Shown: piece by piece, positions 1-11,455 of the stretch
How positions within the stretch are numbered: the first letter of the stretch is position 1
Layout of the letters: every line of letters starts with the position of its first letter
Assembly: GCF_000003815.2 (NCBI RefSeq)
Contig: NC_049987.1
Span: 16,900,465-16,964,464 of the forward strand
From: Branchiostoma floridae
Taxonomy: Eukaryota > Chordata > Leptocardii > Amphioxiformes > Branchiostomatidae
DNA: 64,000 nt
Direction: 5' to 3'
Position numbers and translations under genes: made by a program
Notes under the pieces: model-generated
What the model was told of the DNA's origin: nothing
The model's input: only the letters and a program-made list of their open reading frames with translations
Databases searched by the model: none

Positions 1-614
1 GTAGCCCTGCATTAGACTGTATCAGTGTAGCACTGGAAGTTCGTGCTTCGGTGTGTATTTCCCGGATGAACGCTAATCCTTCCACAGCACGAAAACAACT
101 TTTTAAGCAAAGTTTCAGAGATACGTATAAAGCCCTTAAAGGCGGAGAAATATTTCAGCAGATTTTAAGACCTATCAAAGGCATCGGAAACATACATTTG
201 GCATTTACGGAAGATTTCAGCGTTTGTAAATCTAACTTAATCTGTTGTGTTTCTTTACGTGAATTTTACATGTATTTCAGTATGCCGAAAAGACAACTTA
301 AATGTCTCAAAAATATTTTCTGTAAAAACGGGCAAATACCGTTTCTCTAGATCTGTTACAAAATACACGTTAACCGGCTAAGTCAAATGTAATAAGCCTT
401 TGTCTGGTGTTAGATAAAACATTGCGTCATCTGTTTTATAACAGTGGCAAGATTTACCGTCAAAACTGGAAATTATTGCGATTTCTGGTACAAAATGTTA
501 TGTATACCTCAGCAAATACAAATACAATACAACACAAAGTCAAATGCAATAATCTTCTGTGCTTTTTAGCTATTCCGAAAGTATTTAACGTATTCAAACT
601 TTCTGTGCGCAAGG
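1..614. other. AT-rich DNA, no gene supported
   Basis: The stretch before the satellite array is AT-rich and holds no reading frame that looks conserved. Short motifs recur irregularly, such as TATTTCAG-like and ACAAAATAC-like strings, so it may be a badly decayed outer part of the 115-bp array that follows. The open frame at 51-350 gives a protein I do not recognise and has no splice or codon support. Confidence 0.4.
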
Positions 615-2420
615 TTTAATTCGAACAGGGGAGAACCTCTCACGGTTAGCTTATATGCGCTATTTTACGTTATATGAAATGTTGCGTATACCATGGTCAA
701 TATTGACCGAAGGATGCCATATATATATAATTTATTTCGAACCATCATTTACGCAAAGAAGGGAAGACCTCCCCCGTTAATATATTTGCCAAGACGTATA
801 TGAAATGTTGCGTATTTCATTTGAACATACGACATGTTTATTCTTTGAATCCGCGCAGTTTAAGCGAACTAGGGGAGACCTCCCCCGTTTAGCTTATATG
901 TTGCCAAAACGTATATGAAATGTTGCGTATTTCTTTTGAACATACGACATGTTTAATCTTTGAATCCGCGCAGTTTAAGCGAACTAGGGGAGACCTCCCT
1001 TGTTTAGCTTATATGTTGCCAAGACGTATATGAAATGTTGCCTATTTCTGTTGAACATACGACATGTTTAATCTTTAAATCCGCGCAGTTTAAGCGAACT
1101 AGGTGAGACCTCCCCCGTTTACCTTATGTGTTGCCAAGACGTATATGAAATGTTGCGTATTTCTGTTGAACATACGACGTGTTTAATCTTTGAATCCGCG
1201 CAGTTTAAGCGAACTAGGGGAGACCTCCCTTGTTTAGCTTATATGTTGCCAAGACGTATATGAAATGTTGCCTATTTCTGTTGAACATACGACATGTTTA
1301 ATCTTTAAATCTGCGCAGTTTAAGCGAACTAGGTGAGACCTCCCCCGTTTACCTTATGTGTTGCCAAGACGTATATGAAATGTTGCGTATTTCTGTTGAA
1401 CATACGACATGTTTAATCTTTGAATCCGCGCAGTTTAAGCGAACTAGGGGAGACCTCCCCCGTTTAGCTTATATGTTGCCAAAACGTATATGAAATGTTG
1501 CGTATTTCTGTAAAACATACGACATGTTTAATCTTTGAATCCGCGCAGTTTAAGCGAACTAGGGGAGACCTCCCTTGTTTAGCTTATATGTTGCCAAAAC
1601 GTATATGAAATGTTGCGTATTTCTGTAAACCATACAACAAGTTTAATCTTTGAATCCGCGCAGTTTAAGCGAACTAGGGGAGACCTCCCCCGTTTAGCTT
1701 ATATGCTGCCAAAACGTATATGAAATGTTGCGTATTTCTGTTGAACATACGACGTGTTTAATCTTTGAATCCGCGCAGTTTAAGCGAACTAGGGGAGACC
1801 TCCCTTGTTTAGCTTATATGTTGCCAAAACGTATATGAAATGTTGCGTATTTCTGTAAACCATACAACAAGTTTAATCTTTGAATCCGCGCAGTTTAAGC
1901 GAACTAGGGGAGACCTCCCTTGTTTAGCTTATATGTTGCCAAGACGTATATGAAATGTTGCCTATTTCTGTTGAACATACGACATGTTTAATCTTTAAAT
2001 CTGCGCAGTTTAAGCGAACTAGGTGAGACCTCCCCCGTTTACCTTATGTGTTGCCAAGACGTATATGAAATGTTGCGTATTTCTGTTGAACATACGACAT
2101 GTTTATTCTTTGAATCCGCGCAGTTTAAGCGAACTAGGGGAGACCTCCCCCGTTTAGCTTATATGTTGCCAAGACGTATATGAAATGTTGCGTATTTCTG
2201 TAAAACATACGACATGTTTAATCTGTGAATCCGCGTAAACTTGGGGGCACTACCCCCGTTTTATCTATTAGATAATACCGTCTCAAAGGTTTTATGAAAC
2301 GTTGACTTTTTCTGCTGAACATACGGCATGTTTGAAGCGCAGTTTCTGCGAACAGGAGGAGACCCTTTCCTTTTTATTTTATACCGCATATAAGTTCTGA
2401 AATTCCAGGGTCTAAATCAG
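615..2420. repeat. 115-bp satellite array with dimeric higher-order structure
   Basis: The string CAGTTTAAGCGAACTAGG recurs at 856, 971, 1086, 1201, 1316, 1431, 1546, 1661, 1776, 1891, 2006 and 2121, exactly 115 bases apart. Decayed units flank this core (about 615-855 and 2236-2420). Each unit carries GGGGAGACCTCCCC, which can fold as a 6-bp hairpin with a 2-base loop. Variant classes recur together: units at 971/1086, 1201/1316 and 1891/2006 form the same A-B pair (CCTATTTCTG with TTTAAATC, then AGGTGAGACC with ACCTTATGTG), and units 1546 and 1776 match each other. This is the higher-order pattern left by unequal exchange in satellites. Confidence 0.95.
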
Positions 2421-2499
2421 GGTGAGGCCGCCTGTTTTCTTTGTGGCAAGTTGACACTCGAGCTAAGAGACGGTAGAAATCCCGACTACTGCTATGAAT

Positions 2500-2599
2500 N
2501 NNNNNNNNNNNNNNNNNNNNNNNNNNNNNNNNNNNNNNNNNNNNNNNNNNNNNNNNNNNNNNNNNNNNNNNNNNNNNNNNNNNNNNNNNNNNNNNNNNN
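2500..2599. other. assembly gap (100 N)
   Basis: Exactly 100 N, the usual placeholder for a gap of unknown size. It lies about 80 bases past the last recognisable satellite unit, so the array may be collapsed or continue in the gap. Reading frames crossing it are meaningless. Confidence 0.99.
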
Positions 2600-3599
2600 A
2601 GGATGTAGTAGGGTATAGCGTTTTGTGCAGTGAGTTGTGTTTTCTCTATAAAACGGCAAGCAGTTCTTACTACAGGTAAATGTACGAAATATGTTTATTT
2701 CTTTATCTACAAGCAAGCGTCGAGAAAGAACAGTTTGTGCACACAGGCGGTGTCTTCTCGTGTTGCTCGTGTTTGTTTGGGTTAATTATGGTGATATGCG
2801 TGGGCAGGCAAGATGTAAATTTATTCAGCGTTATTTCGTACTCGCCATGGGGCGCACGCCTCCGTCCGTCCAAGGAGGTTGAACTTCCTTGGCCCGTCTG
2901 TGTCACAGCTGTGTCATGTGATAGGATGTATCCAATGGCAGAAAAGAGTGGGGGGTTCAAATTTACTGGCCATACGTACGACAAGGAGCGGTTATTTTCC
3001 AGGCGTTCATTTTTGAAGAGAAGTATTGAAGAAAGTTTGGGCCTGTTCTAGCCCGCAAGTTGTGGCCGCGACACCGCTTTTACCGCCTAGGACCCCCGGT
3101 GACGGAATTTGACTCAAAGATACGAGGTGGCTATCATTCTGTACAAGCTGTTGTTGTTGGAAATCGACACAGAATGGAAATCACGGCCCTTGTACCATCC
3201 GTATTAATAGAAGCCGACACTGCAAGCTGAACATGTTTCGCGTTCACAGGATCCAGGACCATCCAACACTACAGCACGAGTCATATCGGCCACTACTCTA
3301 GATCTTACCGGATTCTTATTCCTGTGGTGACCAGATGGAACTGTACATGTGTGCTCTTTTTAACTTACGCCGAGACGCTTCACCCGACACTGGAAATGGG
3401 ACTGTGGACTGCTGCACGGAATTGCGCAACCGTTGTGATTGTTTCAACTGCCGACTACATCAGAATGAAAGGCCACAAATACCTAGTAGGCTGTAGTTTT
3501 TTTTTTACTTTTCCATGTAATATTTTCTCGTAATTCAATAAAATTTCAAAGTTTCATCCATTGTATTTTCTTGCTTTGAAATGTGCTAATGATTATTCT
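2600..3599. other. unassigned single-copy-like stretch, possible transcript 3' end
   Basis: This kilobase separates two tandem arrays. It is less AT-rich than its surroundings and ends with AATAAA at about 3537 after a T-rich run, so the segment 3240-3545 could be a plus-strand 3' end. I see no recognisable protein. The open frame at 2680-3051 encodes nothing I know and has no splice context. A partial palindrome around CCAAGGAGGTTGAACTTCC (about 2870) resembles motifs in dispersed repeats. Confidence 0.3.
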
Positions 3600-4440
3600 C
3601 CTAAAATGGCACTTATCCACACCTTATAATCAACTTAATGCACACGTATATGAGACGTACAGAGGGAACTTTAAACATGTCTTAAGGGTGTTTTAGTACG
3701 TATTTATGACAACTTTAAGCTGCTAAAAAGAAAAATATAGACACATTAAATCCTCTTAATTCACACGTATATGAGACGTAAATAGGCTTTAGATCAAATA
3801 AACGTGAAGTTTAAACATGTCTTAAGGGCGTTTTAATAGATATTTATGGCGAATTTAAGCTACTGAAAAGGCACCTAAACACGTTATAATCCACTTAATG
3901 CACACGTATATGAGACGTAAATAGGCTTTAGATCAAATAAACGTGAAGTTTAAACATGTCTTAAGGGCGTTTTAATAAGTATCCATGGCAACTTTAAGCT
4001 GCTGAAAAGGCACCTAAACACACGTTATAATCCACTTAATGCACACGTATATGAGACGTAAATAGGCTTTAGATCAAATATACGTGAAGTTTAAACATGT
4101 CTTAAGGGCATTTTCATAGATATTTATGGCAACTTTAAACTGCTGAAAAGGCACCTAAACACACGATATAATCCTCTTAATGCACACGTATATGAGACGT
4201 AAAGAGGCTTTAGATCAAATAAACGTGAACTTTAAACATGTCTTAAGGGCGTTTTAATAAGTATTTATGGCAACTTTAAGCTGCTGAAAAGGCACTAAAA
4301 CACACGTTATAATCCACTTAATGCAATTGTATATGAGACGTAAATAGGCTTTAGATCAAATAAACGTGAACTTTAAACAAGTTTTAAGGGGTTTTTAAAA
4401 ATCATTTACGACATCTTTAAGCTGCTGAAAGACAACGGGA
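3600..4440. repeat. 141-bp tandem repeat array, about six copies
   Basis: CACACGTATATGAGACGTA starts at 3641, 3762, 3901, 4042 and 4183, and a decayed form lies at 4324. Spacings are 121, 139, 141, 141 and 141. Units run on through TTTAAACATGTCTTAAGGG and a GGCAACTTTAAGCTGCTGAA segment. The outer units are more diverged. The unit shares short strings with the 115-bp satellite (ACGTATATGA, and ACATGTTTAA or its complement). Confidence 0.93.
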
Positions 4441-6180
4441 AAACCGGAAAATAAGGACTAACACGGACCTACAGAAAGACCACTTAAAGGCAATATTTAC
4501 GTACTCGTATAAGTGGTGTATAGATCCGTAAAGGAGGAAAATACGTCAACATTACGTATGGTTTCAGCATCCTTAAATACCGTTTTTCGTGCCGTGTTCA
4601 TTACCATACTTAGCCAACCGTTGGATGTTGTCATAACCATTTGATACACACTGAAAGAAACAGAACACAATGCGGTACCAAACACGGGGGAGCTCTTCAA
4701 CAGTGTATAAGTAGCCCCTCAAAATAAAATCAATACACAACAAAATCACCTTGACCATGGGATCGATATAACACAAAAGCCTCATACAATACAGCTAGGG
4801 CACTCTATATTATATACTAGTACTAGTACTTGGATACAGTAAAGGGTGGTACTATATAGCACGAAATAGCTTTTGGTCAGTAAAAATGCTGGTCTAGCAG
4901 GCGCTTAGGATTTTAAAGTTACATTTCTAAACCAGGGCCCGGGCAGCTTTCGGGAAGGAAAAGTATGACATATAATAAGACACCAAACTATACAAGACAT
5001 AAAGAGAATACTAGAAGTCGAGGACATTATTTGTGTATATTTTAGGTATACAATTCTACTTTCCGTTTCCACAATTAGCCCGGCCGGGCCCCGGTTTGGC
5101 ATCGTGACATTAGCCTTAACAAATATAACATGTCAAAAAGATTCCATGCAACGAATAATCAACGAATAATAAACTGTCGTTAGAGTTAAAAAAATCTAGA
5201 AGGATGTAATAGGATTTTAATCTCTCACTGAGAAATTTCTGCGTAGTGGGTTATTTGTCGTCAATGAGTGAATCAATATTTTGGAACCCGAACCCAATTT
5301 TCCATTTTGAGCCATAGCCGCTACCTAAGGCCCTAATACCCGCTGATATCGCCACGGATGATTGCTAAATCTAAATGCGTTAGCCGGTAATACGCCAGGC
5401 AGGGCACAGAATCAAGATGAACGGGTCAGGGACAGTCCGCGAACTCGGCAAATTGAAATTGAAGGTGATCGTTTTACCGCAAGTCGATAGACGCGGAAAG
5501 TGGGATGAGTTCTTGAGGGAGGGGCTGTGCATGTAGTATTAGGTGCTGACGTGAAACATACCGGACAGTGGACATATGTGTCGTGGGATGTCTGTTATGG
5601 ATTATTATGTGCTCCAGTGGTTGAACGCACAGCAAGATTTGATGAAGCACTGAGTTGTGGGAGGGATCGAGTGGTTTGGTAAGGTGGAAAGTTCAAATGG
5701 AGCGTGACTAAAATAAAATCAACGAAAAGCAGCGAGTGGGAATCAGTGTCTTCGGGATGATTCAGTCCATACATGATTAGTTACCCGAATACCAATTCAT
5801 TTCAATAAACAAAGAATATATTAAAAGGATAAATTGAAACTTTGAGTGAATACCTGAAGCAGTAAAATGTGAAAAAGTAAAAATTGAAAAGACTGGAGAT
5901 GAAAAATGAAGGAATAAACGGGATGAAAAATGCACCTAATCTGCTCGAAATGGACATGATGGCGGGAAAACAAAAAAGATCAACTCCGCTGAACCTCATA
6001 TATCTTATAAGTTCTTAATCTGCTAAAAGCACAAATAAGCGTGGCAATCAAAATTATTGCTATGGCAACGGTTTCAATGTTTATAAGTATTCTTAGTTGT
6101 TACAAAGGTGTGTTTTAGTATTCGTGTCCTATCCGTTCGCCTGGCTGTATGTATGAAGACTGTACCAAAATTATGATTTG
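4441..6180. other. AT-rich intergenic DNA with one possible inverted-repeat element
   Basis: No gene is supported. Around 4910-5100 a segment opening AAACCAGGGCCCGGGCAGC and closing GGGCCCCGGTTT has poorly matched inverted ends. Its left part resembles DNA downstream of SDR copy 2 near 23800 (AAACCGTGGCTCGGTAGGC followed by GGGAAGGAAAA in both), so this is probably a dispersed repeat. ACTAGTACTAGT near 4816 is a short palindrome. Confidence 0.35.
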
Positions 6181-6184
6181 CATA

Positions 6185-6765
6185 ATTGATCTGTCGATAT
6201 TTCTCTCTTTTTTACGTTTAAATATGTCATATGTCTGAGTATCCTATTATGAAATGCAATGGATTTATAAACTGTCCTCATTAATTATACAGGTTAGTCC
6301 TTGCTTTGCATGAATAGCCCTTAATTCTGAAAGAAATCTCTGAAATTGTCTACATATAAAAAATCAAAACGATCCTTGAATCAGTTCCCGAGTTATTGCC
6401 ATCAAAGGGATGATGCAGTTGCGCACGCGCGGACGAATTGCTGTAGAATTCCGGGAATTTTTGCCAATCGTGCATATACTACACAGTTAGGCTAATATTT
6501 CGTCTTTTTCACTTAACATGCCATATGTTTTTGAGTATCCAATTGCTGAATGTAGTGGATTTATAAAATACCCTTATTAATTATGCTAATTGGCCCCCGA
6601 TTTGCATGATTAGAGTTTTATTATGTAAGGCATCTCCGAAGATATCTACGATCCAAATATCATGACGTTCCGTCAGGATGAGTCAACTACACAGGCACCG
6701 AAAAAAAAAATTCTGCAGAATTCTGGGAATTTTTACCAATCGGATATACATACTAGTACTATACT
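6185..6765. repeat. diverged direct duplication, about 292-bp period
   Basis: Two adjacent units share CATATGT near 6228 and 6520, then GAGTATCC, GTGGATTTATAAA-like, TTAATTAT, TTTGCATGA and GAATTC(C/T)GGGAATTTTT in the same order. They differ by many substitutions and small indels, so the duplication is old. No coding potential is apparent. Confidence 0.7.
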
Positions 6766-7370
6766 GTAAGACTAGCCCCTGAGGCGTTGCCAAAAAATAG
6801 ACCTTGCTACCACAAGATCTCCTGATATTAAAGTGACGTAATTATTCGACGTAGTATTGTGTTTCTACAATGCCTCAGAGGAGTTGAGAGTATGAAAAGT
6901 GCAACAAAGGAAAAGAGTATACGTAGCTAAATGTTACAAAAACGGGCGACGTAAAACGCCGAGAATACGCTTGGTCCTAACATCTGCTTGAAGCTTACCC
7001 ATCTGATTTGGAGGCAAACTCCAGTGTGAGACCAAACCTGGGAGTTCAACTTTCAGGTCAAAGGTCGTCAACAAGCGAAACCGTGAGTTTGAGTTGTGGC
7101 GACTAAAACACGCCCCGTTTTTTTTGTCGTCACGCAAGTTTAAGACAAGAAGGTTGAAAAGCCATAAAGGTAACCATATCCATCCTTTGGTCGTCGTCCA
7201 GTTCGTTGTGCAAGGGTATTTTTCTCTTGGTTTTCTCCAGATTGGACTTTGAACATTTTGAGGGTTCCAGAGCTAGTCCATGGTAGGAATATGGAATAAG
7301 GTTACTGTAAATCTTGCTCATCAGTCATCTTACATCATGTCAAACCTAATGTACGGGACCTGTACTCTAT
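6766..7370. other. intergenic DNA, nothing recognised
   Basis: Sequence between the 292-bp duplication and the MITE upstream of SDR copy 1. Frames up to about 67 codons occur but show no conserved motif. I see no promoter motif for the gene that follows. Confidence 0.3.
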
Positions 7371-7373
7371 ATA

Positions 7374-7603
7374 CTGTATATGCAGAAACTTTCACGGTGG
7401 TTTAATTTGAGGTGAGGTTTAATAATTCGCGGTTTTCGCGGTGGCCGCTTCACAGCAAACTTAAAACCACCGCGAACATTTTTCCATGGCAGTATTAAAG
7501 AGACTACAGTGCATGGTGCTAGCACGAACTCAAAACCACCGCGAAAAGTCCTTTTCGCCGCTACCACGAAATCAAATCCCTGCGAACTTAAATGCATTTA
7601 CAG
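7374..7603 (-). mobile_element. TA-flanked MITE, family CTGTAAATGC, copy 1
   Basis: A 230-bp element with inverted ends (CTGTATATGC at left, the complement of CTGTAAATGCATTTAAG at right), flanked by TA on both sides. The inside is rich in GCGGTGGTTTTAAG-type strings and their complements. Two further copies lie at 8515-8722 and 11248-11455. TA target duplications fit Tc1/mariner-type mobilisation. No transposase is encoded. Confidence 0.85.
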
Positions 7604-7735
7604 TATTCTCTTGCAACAAGTGTTCCTATAAATGTCAAAGGTCTGATCATTAAATCTTTAATAAAAGGCTTTCTGACAAAAATTTGTTTATAGCAACCGA
7701 CTACTACTAGTACTGTATTTCAGGTACATTGTGAA

Positions 7736-10700
7736 ATGTTGGGGACCGTTCTCCCAGTTCTACTGGCCATACTGGCCTACAGACTGTACAAGTGGGCTCG
7801 AGGCCTTCCCCGTATCTCCAGTACTGCTGATAAGTATGTGCTCGTCACGGGGTGTGATACGGGTTTCGGCAAGCTGCACGCACAACGGCTGGATAAGGTA
7901 GGTTTGGTTGTTAACCCTCTAAGTGTCAAGATTCATCACTTTAACGTCTGAATAAGATAGAGGCTTATGTATTAACCTTCATTCACAGTGTCAAGGTTCA
8001 CCACAATGTTTTGATTAGGTAGGGTTGTGTATTAACCATCATAGTGTCAAGTTCACCACATGTCTCAGGACATGGTATTTTTTAATTTTTAACACTCACA
8101 GTGTCAAGGTTCACCACAGGTCTGGATAGGGTAGGTTTGTTTATTAACCCTCACAATATCACAGGTCTGGAGCAGGATTGTTTATCAACCCTCATAGAAA
8201 GATGACTAATATTACGCTGGTCTTGATATTAAGGTACATTTGTTTAGTAACCCTCAAAGTGTCAAGGCTCCTGTAGTCCTTGCAAGCTCTTAGAGTTCTC
8301 TGCATATCTAATTCTTGCTTTGGTAACTCACGCACACCCTCCCCCCAGCTGGGGTTCCATGTGTTCGCAGCCTGCCTGACAGAAAAGGGACAGCAGGACC
8401 TGAAGCAGCTGTGTTCTGACCGTGTGGTTACCATGGCGATGGACGTCACCAGTCACGACAGCATCCTGAAGGCACGTGACATCGTCAAGACCCATGTTGG
8501 AGAGAACGGAGGTACTGTAAATGCATTTAAGTTCGTGGGGATTTAATATTAGGGTAGCGGGAAAAAGGACTTTTCGCGGTGGTTTTAAGTTTCCAGCAGC
8601 ACCATGCACTGTAGTCTCTAACTGCAATGGAAAAATGTTTGCGGTGGTTTTTGATTTTCGGTGAAGTGGCCACCGCAAAAACCGCAAACATTAAACCACT
8701 GCAAAAGTTTCTACATTCACAGTTGTACAAACGTGTACATGCAGTTACAATACAAAAGTATTCTGAAACAATGAGTTATAAAAAAACATGTGAATATTGT
8801 GATGCATAGCATGCATTGCATAGTGCTCAACAGCAAAATGCTGTACATGAAAAAGACTTGCATGCTAGAAAGTAGAATAGAGGAAGAGACCCCTGGCAGA
8901 TTTTTTCAGAAATGCAGGGGCCACTTTTGCTGGAGAATAACTTTAGCAGTGAAGTACTTTCCTGAACTTTGGCATGCAGGTGATGATTGACATTGAAGTA
9001 GATGCTCACCATGCAATTCCAGATCTAATTTGCATAATGAATGAGAAACCTTTTAAGAGAATAGCTTTGTGTAACCAGTTTTATCTGAAATTTGATGCTG
9101 AAGATATACATGCTTTGTTCCAGGGCTGTGGGGTGTTGTGAACAATGCCGGGATATTTGGAACCCTGGGTCACATTGAGTGGCAGACCAGAGAGGACTAC
9201 TTCCGAACTTTCAACGTCAACGTGTTCGGGCTGGTCGACGTTACGCGTACCTTCCTCCCGCTGCTGAAGAAAACACGCGGCCGTGTTATCAACGTCTCCA
9301 GCATATACGGCAGGAACGACCCTGGCTCGGGTGCATACGGCGCATCAAAGTTTGCTGTGGAAGGGTACTCCGATTGTCTCAGGTTTGCAGCCTCTATATA
9401 TAGTAATGCTGTTGGTATTTTATACCAAGGTATCAATTTTGTTGTTTTCTTGATACTGGCTTTTCCAATACTGTTTTTTTCCTGATGGAATCAGAAGATT
9501 TTAGCCCCCTGAAAATAGTAAATAGATTAAAATATTTAAAAGCCTCAGCTAATATAGCCAATATGGTATGACTCATTTTGTTGAGAATTTTCTGCACCCT
9601 CACCACAAGGAATATGTTGGTTGGTTTGTCCACTGCAGTAGATAGTAGAGTTAGTACAATAACATAATACATGTATTCTTGATACAGAACTTCTGCATTT
9701 TTCTGCCATGCGACTTGGTTAAAATCGTTCCCACAACTTTCTGTGTGAAGGGTGATGACCATCTCCATCTTTGTAGACCTTGGGCCACACTTGTGTGCAA
9801 GCATTACAGCAAGGGACTAGTCTGTTGGTAGTGTTGTGTGTTGAACTCAACTAGTCTCTCTCATAAGTGCAGATTGCTATGTACATGTAGAGAAAGTTTA
9901 AGAATATGCTGGTCAAGTAAAATTGACTGATTCCATAGGCTAGCCCCTTGGCCACCCACCACTATCAAAATGCAAAGAAACATATCACAGACAAAAAATA
10001 CCTTTGATGGACATGCAGCCACTCTCTCGTTGGCCGAGCCACTAATTGGTTGAACTGCTAATTGTGATTGACAGGAGGATGATGCGTCCTTACGGTGTCT
10101 CAGTGCACATCATGGAGCCTGGAGTCTTCAAGACCGACCTGACGTCTCCCGAGGCGTTTGAGCGCATGATGCAGCAGTCGTACGACAAACTTGAACCTGA
10201 TGTCCAGGAGTGGTACGGAGAGGAGTTCTTGAACCATGGTATGGATTACACCAACCTCACTGATGATTTATTGGCAATGCCTCAGGGGCGGATCCTTCTC
10301 TTCCGTATTGGGTGACTGCCTTGTGTAAAAATATTATAGTTCTTTTCATGACATTAGGGAATTAGTGAATAATGTAGTGCAGGGGTTTTTCTACGAGAAA
10401 GGAAAAAAAGGGGAAAGGGGGAGCATTGTGAGGGGGCAGGGTGACCACGCGAGGGGGATGGTGTGGAAGGGGGTCCCCCTTCCATGGTGTGGAGTTTTAG
10501 ACAATGTTATGTTAAAATGGGGCATTCCAAGGCTTCCTGAGGGAAAAGGTACTGTCAGATAGGTCATACTTGAAGACTGTGGCCAGATATGACCTAGTAG
10601 CATCAATGGGTAATCAGAATTTTATGCTGGTTAGAAGGATCTGCTCCTGAAGGATTGGGAATGAATGGTCAGGGTTGAAGGTTTGAATCCCTGGGAGGGC

Positions 10701-11149
10701 CGTGGCATCAAATATCTGCATGGTTAGAGGATTCGTCAAAAAGAGGAGGATTGACTCAATGTGCTAAGTCAAATTTGGGACCTTACAGGCCTATGCCTTC
10801 TCCATAATCACTGAATGAAGTAATAAGTGAAGGAATAGAATGAATATTTCATCTTTACTAGATTGCTTCAGTATGAGTTTTGAAAGTTTCATTCTTTTTC
10901 TTACTTACAGCAAAAGATACAGCTAAAAAGATAGCTGCCGACTTTGGCTCTACCAACTACAACCACGTGGTAGACGCCGTCGCCCACTGCCTGACGGCTG
11001 TCCATCCCCAGAGCCGGTACGTGTGCGGCTGGGACGCACGGCTGCTCATGATTCCCCTGGCATGGCTGCCGACTGACGTGGGAGATTTCCTTCTCCGCCT
11101 GTTGATAGTCAAACCCAAGGTCCAACCCAAAGGATTCAAACAGGACTAG
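7736..11149 (+). CDS. microsomal SDR9C dehydrogenase (retinol dehydrogenase / HSD17B6-like), copy 1
   Basis: Five coding exons: 7736-7897, 8349-8511, 9124-9382, 10075-10238 and 10911-11149, all with GT-AG borders and matching phases (0, 1, 2, 1). They give 328 residues, close to the roughly 317 usual for SDR9C. A hydrophobic N-terminus (residues 1-17) followed by basic residues fits an ER membrane anchor. The cofactor motif TGCDTGFG is at 38-45, NNAG at 115-118, and the catalytic Ser168, Tyr180 and Lys184 lie in NVSS and YGASK, with the family's 12-residue Ser-Tyr spacing. Family members oxidise retinol or 3-alpha/17-beta-hydroxysteroids with NAD(H); which substrate applies here cannot be read from sequence. 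AG precedes the start codon by about a dozen bases, so a noncoding first exon is likely. Exon 2's donor overlaps a MITE. An AATAAA lies near 11720. Confidence 0.93.
7898..8290 (+). repeat. intron-1 minisatellite carrying donor-like copies
   Basis: Four to five diverged copies of a 65-110 base unit run through intron 1 of SDR copy 1, each around TTAACCCTCA and GTGTCAAGGTTCACCAC. The copy near 8121 includes GGATAGGGTAGGTTTGTTTA, nearly the exon-1 border GGATAAGGTAGGTTTGGTTG at 7891. The repeat therefore seems seeded from the exon/intron border and contains decoy 5' splice sites. Confidence 0.7.
8515..8722 (+). mobile_element. MITE of family CTGTAAATGC inserted in an SDR splice donor, copy 2
   Basis: A 208-bp element opening CTGTAAATGCATTTAAG and closing with the complement of CTGTGAATGTAG. 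The left target TA is 8513-8514, positions +2 and +3 of intron 2; the right flank reads TT. The element thus supplies the intron from +4, giving donor GTACTG, whereas the paralogue reads GTAAGG. Confidence 0.85.
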
Positions 11150-11247
11150 TCTGAATTTTGACAGTTTTTGTTTCCTTCGTTATGTTGCTGTAATGTCCTT
11201 GGATAGAATAATTGTGTAACACCATTTGTTTGCAGTTTATGAGCATA

Positions 11248-11455
11248 CTGTAAATGCATTTAAGGTTGCGAGGATTTACTTTTGCGGTAACAGGAAAATG
11301 GAGTGTTCGCAGTGGTTTTAAGTTGGCGGTAGTGCCATGTACTGTAGTCACATACTATAAGGGAAAAATTTTGGCAGTGGTTTTAAGTTTGCGGTGAAGT
11401 GGCCACCTCAAAAACCACGAACATAAAACTACTGCAAACATTTATGGATTTACAG
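11248..11455 (+). mobile_element. TA-flanked MITE, family CTGTAAATGC, copy 3
   Basis: Same length (208 bp) and inside sequence as the copy in SDR intron 2. It opens CTGTAAATGCATTTAAGG, closes with the complement of CTGTAAATCC, and is flanked by TA at 11246-11247 and 11456-11457. It lies about 100 bases beyond the stop codon of SDR copy 1, in its likely 3' UTR or just past it. Confidence 0.88.

Noticed and set aside
2680-3051. 123-codon frame just past the gap
   Set aside because: No recognisable domain or splice logic; starts next to missing sequence.
615-4440. CRISPR array
   Set aside because: Units are contiguous tandem repeats with no unique spacers, in animal DNA.
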